Shown here piece after piece: positions 61,296 through 64,000 of a DNA stretch of 64,000 bases (its first letter is position 1; each line of letters begins with the position of its first letter). This DNA is from Echinicola salinicaeni (lineage in GTDB: Bacteria; Bacteroidota; Bacteroidia; Cytophagales; Cyclobacteriaceae): positions 1 to 64,000 of the forward strand of contig NZ_JACODZ010000001.1 in the NCBI RefSeq assembly GCF_014280965.1, written 5' to 3'. Position numbers and translations under genes: made by a program. The notes below the pieces were generated by a model that had not been told where the DNA came from, did no database searches, and was given only the letters and a program-made list of their open reading frames with translations.

Positions 61296-62609
61296 TTACT
61301 TTTTCTTATAGGTGATTTTTATTGGAACTCCTTGGAAATCAAAGTTTTCTCTTAGTCTGTTTTCCAGATATCTGGTATAGGGTGCCTTCAAGTATTGCGG
61401 TAGGTTACAGAAGAAGGCAAATACCGGGTTCTTGGTAGGCAACTGAGTGATATATTTGATTTTTATATACTTTCCTTTGTATGCTGGAGGTGGATATCTT
61501 TCTATTTCAGGAAGGATTTTATCATTCAATTTCGAGGTAGATATTTTCCTGGTCTTATTGTCATATACTTCCACTGCCAATTCAATGGCTTGGAAAATTC
61601 TTTGTTTGGTAATCATGGAGGTAAAGATGATTGGTATCCACTTGTTCTCTCCCAGTTTCTCCATCATGTTTTCCTTGAACTTGTCCATGGTCTTATGGTC
61701 TTTTTCAATCAAGTCCCATTTATTGACCATGATCATGATTCCCTTATTGTTTTTGATTCCCAGGGAAATCAAATTGACATCTTGGGCTTCGAGGCCTCTT
61801 GTTGCGTCCACCATCACGATAATCACATCTGAATCCTCCAGGGTACGTAAGGAACGCATGACCGAATAAAATTCGATATCCTCCTTTACCCTGGATTTTT
61901 TACGGATTCCCGCAGTATCGGTAATGATAAAGTTCTTGCCATAAAGTGTGTAATGGGTGTGGATCGCGTCCCTGGTAGTTCCGGCTTCATTGGTAACAAT
62001 GGATCTTTCAGACCCCAATAGTGCATTGAGGAAAGAAGACTTGCCCACGTTTGGTCTTCCTAAAATGGCTATTTTAGGAATGCCAAGGTCAGGATTTTCT
62101 TCGCCTTCATCTTCAAAATGAGTGATCAATTCATCCAGTAAATCACCTGTACCACTACCGCTGACAGCTGCGATGGGGAATATTTTTTCGTTACCAAGGC
62201 CTAATTCATAAAACTCATTGGCCATGAACATCCTTTCCTGGGTATCGGCTTTGTTGGCGACCAAGTAGATAGGCTTTTTGGCTGATCTGAGTTCGTTGGC
62301 AAATTCCTTATCCAAATCAGTAAGGCCGTCTATACAGTCTACTACAAATAAGATTACACTAGCTTCATCCAAAGCCAGGTTTACCTGCTTACGGATTTCT
62401 GCCTCATAAACATCGTCTGACCCAGTTACGTACCCGCCAGTGTCGATTACAGAGAAAAACTTTCCTCCCCACTGCGCATGACCATAATGTCGATCGCGTG
62501 TTACTCCGCTCACATTATCTTCGATGGCTTTTCGCTCTTCTACCAGTCGATTGAAAAAAGTAGATTTCCCTACGTTTGGTCTTCCTACTATTGCTACGAT
62601 ATTAGACAT
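61296..62609 (-). CDS. der: Ribosome biogenesis GTPase Der (EngA)
   Basis: 437 residues with two GTPase domains in tandem, unique to Der. First: VGRPNVGKSTFFNRLVEERK, DTGGY, NKAD. Second: LGRPNVGKSSFLNALLGSER, DTAGI, NKWD. A C-terminal KH-like domain follows (about 355-437, YPPPAYKGKYIKIKYITQLP). It is needed for 50S subunit assembly. It lies 18 nt after era on the same strand, so both GTPases are made together. Confidence 0.98.
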   Translation of the reverse strand: MSNIVAIVGRPNVGKSTFFNRLVEERKAIEDNVSGVTRDRHYGHAQWGGKFFSVIDTGGYVTGSDDVYEAEIRKQVNLALDEASVILFVVDCIDGLTDLDKEFANELRSAKKPIYLVANKADTQERMFMANEFYELGLGNEKIFPIAAVSGSGTGDLLDELITHFEDEGEENPDLGIPKIAILGRPNVGKSSFLNALLGSERSIVTNEAGTTRDAIHTHYTLYGKNFIITDTAGIRKKSRVKEDIEFYSVMRSLRTLEDSDVIIVMVDATRGLEAQDVNLISLGIKNNKGIMIMVNKWDLIEKDHKTMDKFKENMMEKLGENKWIPIIFTSMITKQRIFQAIELAVEVYDNKTRKISTSKLNDKILPEIERYPPPAYKGKYIKIKYITQLPTKNPVFAFFCNLPQYLKAPYTRYLENRLRENFDFQGVPIKITYKKK

Positions 62610-62627
62610 TTTTCTATTTCCTTTATT

Positions 62628-63518
62628 TTATTGGTCGTAACCAAATTTTCTTAATTTATTTTTATTTTTTCTCCAATCGTCCTCAACCTTCACATGTGTT
62701 TCTAGGAATACTTTCTTCTCAAAAAAATCCTCTAGGGCTTCTCTGGCCAAAGTGCCTACTCTTTTAAGCGCCTTTCCTTTTTCCCCGATGATAATACCCT
62801 TTTGACTGGATCTTTCCACAAAGATCAAAGCCCTGATTTTAATGATCTTGTCATTTTCTTTGAATTCGTCAATAACTACTTCAGTGCTGTAGGGTATTTC
62901 TTTTTTATAATTGGTAAATATCTTTTCCCTGATAATTTCAGAGGCAAAGAAACGTTCGGGCTTATCAGTTAGTTCCCCTTTGTCATAGTAGGGTGGATGA
63001 ACAGGTAAGCGGTCCAGAATTTCTTGTAGAATTCTTTCAATATTAAAATTTTCGGTGGCTGAAATAGGAATAACAGTATCCGCTTTAATCCTTGAGGTCC
63101 AATACTCGGTTACTTCCTCCAATTTATTTTCTTTGGAGAGGTCTATTTTGTTGATCACCAATAATACTGGTACTCCTGAGGCATTGATCTTTTCAATTAC
63201 CTCCTGGATTTCCTCTTCTGTTTCATACAGGTCTGTTACAAATACGATCACATCAGCATCCTCTAAAGAAAGGTTGACAAAGCTCATCATACTTTTGTGA
63301 AGTTCGTATTTGGGCTTGAGCATGCCTGGAGTGTCCGAAAAAACAATCTGGTAGTTTTCGTCATTCATTAATCCCAGTATACGGTGTCTGGTGGTTTGTG
63401 CTTTGGAAGAAATAATGGAAAGCCGCTCACCCACAAGGACATTCATTAATGTGGACTTGCCCACATTGGGTTTTCCAATGATATTTACGAAACCAGCTTT
63501 GTGTGTTTTTTCGGTCAT
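62628..63518 (-). CDS. era: GTPase Era
   Basis: 296 residues. GTPase domain: IIGKPNVGKSTLMNVLVGER (G1), SDTPGM (G3), VINKIDL (G4). C-terminal KH domain (about 205-290) with FVERSSQKGIIIGEKGKALK, which binds the 3' end of 16S rRNA. It works in 30S maturation. It is divergent from the initiator tRNA gene; a -7 element at 63534-63541 lies just upstream. Confidence 0.98.
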   Translation of the reverse strand: MTEKTHKAGFVNIIGKPNVGKSTLMNVLVGERLSIISSKAQTTRHRILGLMNDENYQIVFSDTPGMLKPKYELHKSMMSFVNLSLEDADVIVFVTDLYETEEEIQEVIEKINASGVPVLLVINKIDLSKENKLEEVTEYWTSRIKADTVIPISATENFNIERILQEILDRLPVHPPYYDKGELTDKPERFFASEIIREKIFTNYKKEIPYSTEVVIDEFKENDKIIKIRALIFVERSSQKGIIIGEKGKALKRVGTLAREALEDFFEKKVFLETHVKVEDDWRKNKNKLRKFGYDQ

Positions 63519-63533
63519 ATGAATAATTTTTTA

Positions 63534-63541
63534 CAAAGGTA
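63534..63541 (-). promoter_or_regulatory. Putative -7 element of era-der
   Basis: Minus strand TACCTTTG, 15 nt before the era start. It lies directly beside the -33 element of the opposing tRNA promoter, so the two promoters should compete. No clear -33 of its own. Confidence 0.38.
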
Positions 63542-63542
63542 C

Positions 63543-63572
63543 TTGATTTTTCATAATATCTACTTACCTTTG
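63543..63572 (+). promoter_or_regulatory. Promoter of the initiator tRNA gene
   Basis: TTG at 63543-63545 and TACCTTTG at 63565-63572, 19 nt apart, fit the -33/-7 consensus. Predicted start near 63579, about 77 nt before the mature tRNA. Confidence 0.6.
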
Positions 63573-63655
63573 TATCACAATAAAGGAAACAGGGAGTCAG
63601 AAACGCTAACTTCACCTTTAAAATCTGAAAAAGATATAAAATATTTAAGATATAT

Positions 63656-63728
<73 letters not shown>

Positions 63729-63733
63729 CTACG

Positions 63734-63760
63734 AAGGATACCAATTGGTATCCTTTTTTT
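63734..63760 (+). terminator. Terminator of the tRNA gene
   Basis: AAGGATACC (63734-63742) pairs with GGTATCCTT (63747-63755), 4-nt loop AATT, then a T-run. From here to the window end (240 bp) I see no gene. Confidence 0.88.
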
Positions 63761-64000
63761 GTTTAAAGCCAGGTGACGTTGCTTGCAATTTGATTTTTTT
63801 GCTATTCACTTTTATTGATAAAGTAAAGTTAAGGTTTACTGCGCGTGTGGGTATTAGTTCTGTGCGCTGAAAATTTTAGGTTGATTAGGGGGTAGCTAAT
63901 ATAAACGGGAAATAGTCAAAGTAAATCAATCCTTCTTTTCTACAGGCTTAGATAAAAGGAAAATAGCTGCCCTTCCTTAGAATTGTTCTAATAATGTCTA

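Noticed and set aside
63762-64000. Possible gene at the window end
   Set aside because: No open frame with a start, promoter or domain can be supported in the last 240 bp.

Overview
The window comes from a Bacteroidota chromosome, most likely a marine or soil member of the Cyclobacteriaceae (Echinicola, Cyclobacterium or Algoriphagus type; the family is an inference). The grounds are type IX secretion (T9SS) cargo with a gliding-type C-terminal domain, a PorP/SprF protein, an Oar-like receptor, the gene order rpsU-xerC-hpf, a Rho factor with a long charged insertion, a TAnnTTTG promoter element upstream of many genes, and an almost complete lack of Shine-Dalgarno sequences except at rpsU. Most of the window is ordinary chromosomal backbone. 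I see no prophage, CRISPR array, transposase or defence island.

Layout. 1-6753: a cassette of a large repeat-built surface protein (cut by the window edge), its PorP/SprF partner and an OmpA-type envelope protein. 6938-20054: M23 peptidase, aspS, a YhhN-type membrane protein, an Oar-like outer-membrane receptor, an acetyltransferase, galE, an acyl-CoA dehydrogenase, and the ribosome/recombination operon rpsU-xerC-hpf. 20125-28052: a loose island of glycan genes with three GT-C glycosyltransferases, a PAP2 phosphatase, a polyprenyl-phosphate-sugar-synthase-like GT2 and a flippase-like membrane protein. 28049-35385: chromate transporter, 2-oxoglutarate oxygenase, lipoprotein, recO, tdk, ferredoxin, an unknown protein and a sulfatase. 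35537-40999: the cell-shape operon mreB-mreC-mreD-mrdA-rodA on the minus strand. 41000-46069: a repeat-rich gap, purH, purN, a UbiA prenyltransferase and a DUF2520 protein. 46260-52394: the cytochrome c maturation genes ccmB-C-D-E-F with serS upstream. 52827-54605: rho. 55143-60226: three tandem secreted proteins that share a C-terminal module but have different N-terminal domains. 60278-63728: a SprT-like protease, a small lipoprotein, der, era and the initiator tRNA.

The less expected signals are: a near-perfect Shine-Dalgarno sequence at rpsU, followed by a terminator-like hairpin whose 3' arm holds the xerC start codon; a zinc-ligand His replaced by Cys in the M23 peptidase; a CxxxY-type CcmE; three different miniature inverted-repeat elements (35397-35535, 44139-44315, 54769-54960), two of them flanked by direct repeats and one followed by a terminator with no gene in front of it; two copies of a palindrome cluster in the mreB-purH gap; and the three-gene cargo locus with a shared C-terminus. 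Several gene starts were moved inward from the longest open frame using promoter position, signal peptides or family length.
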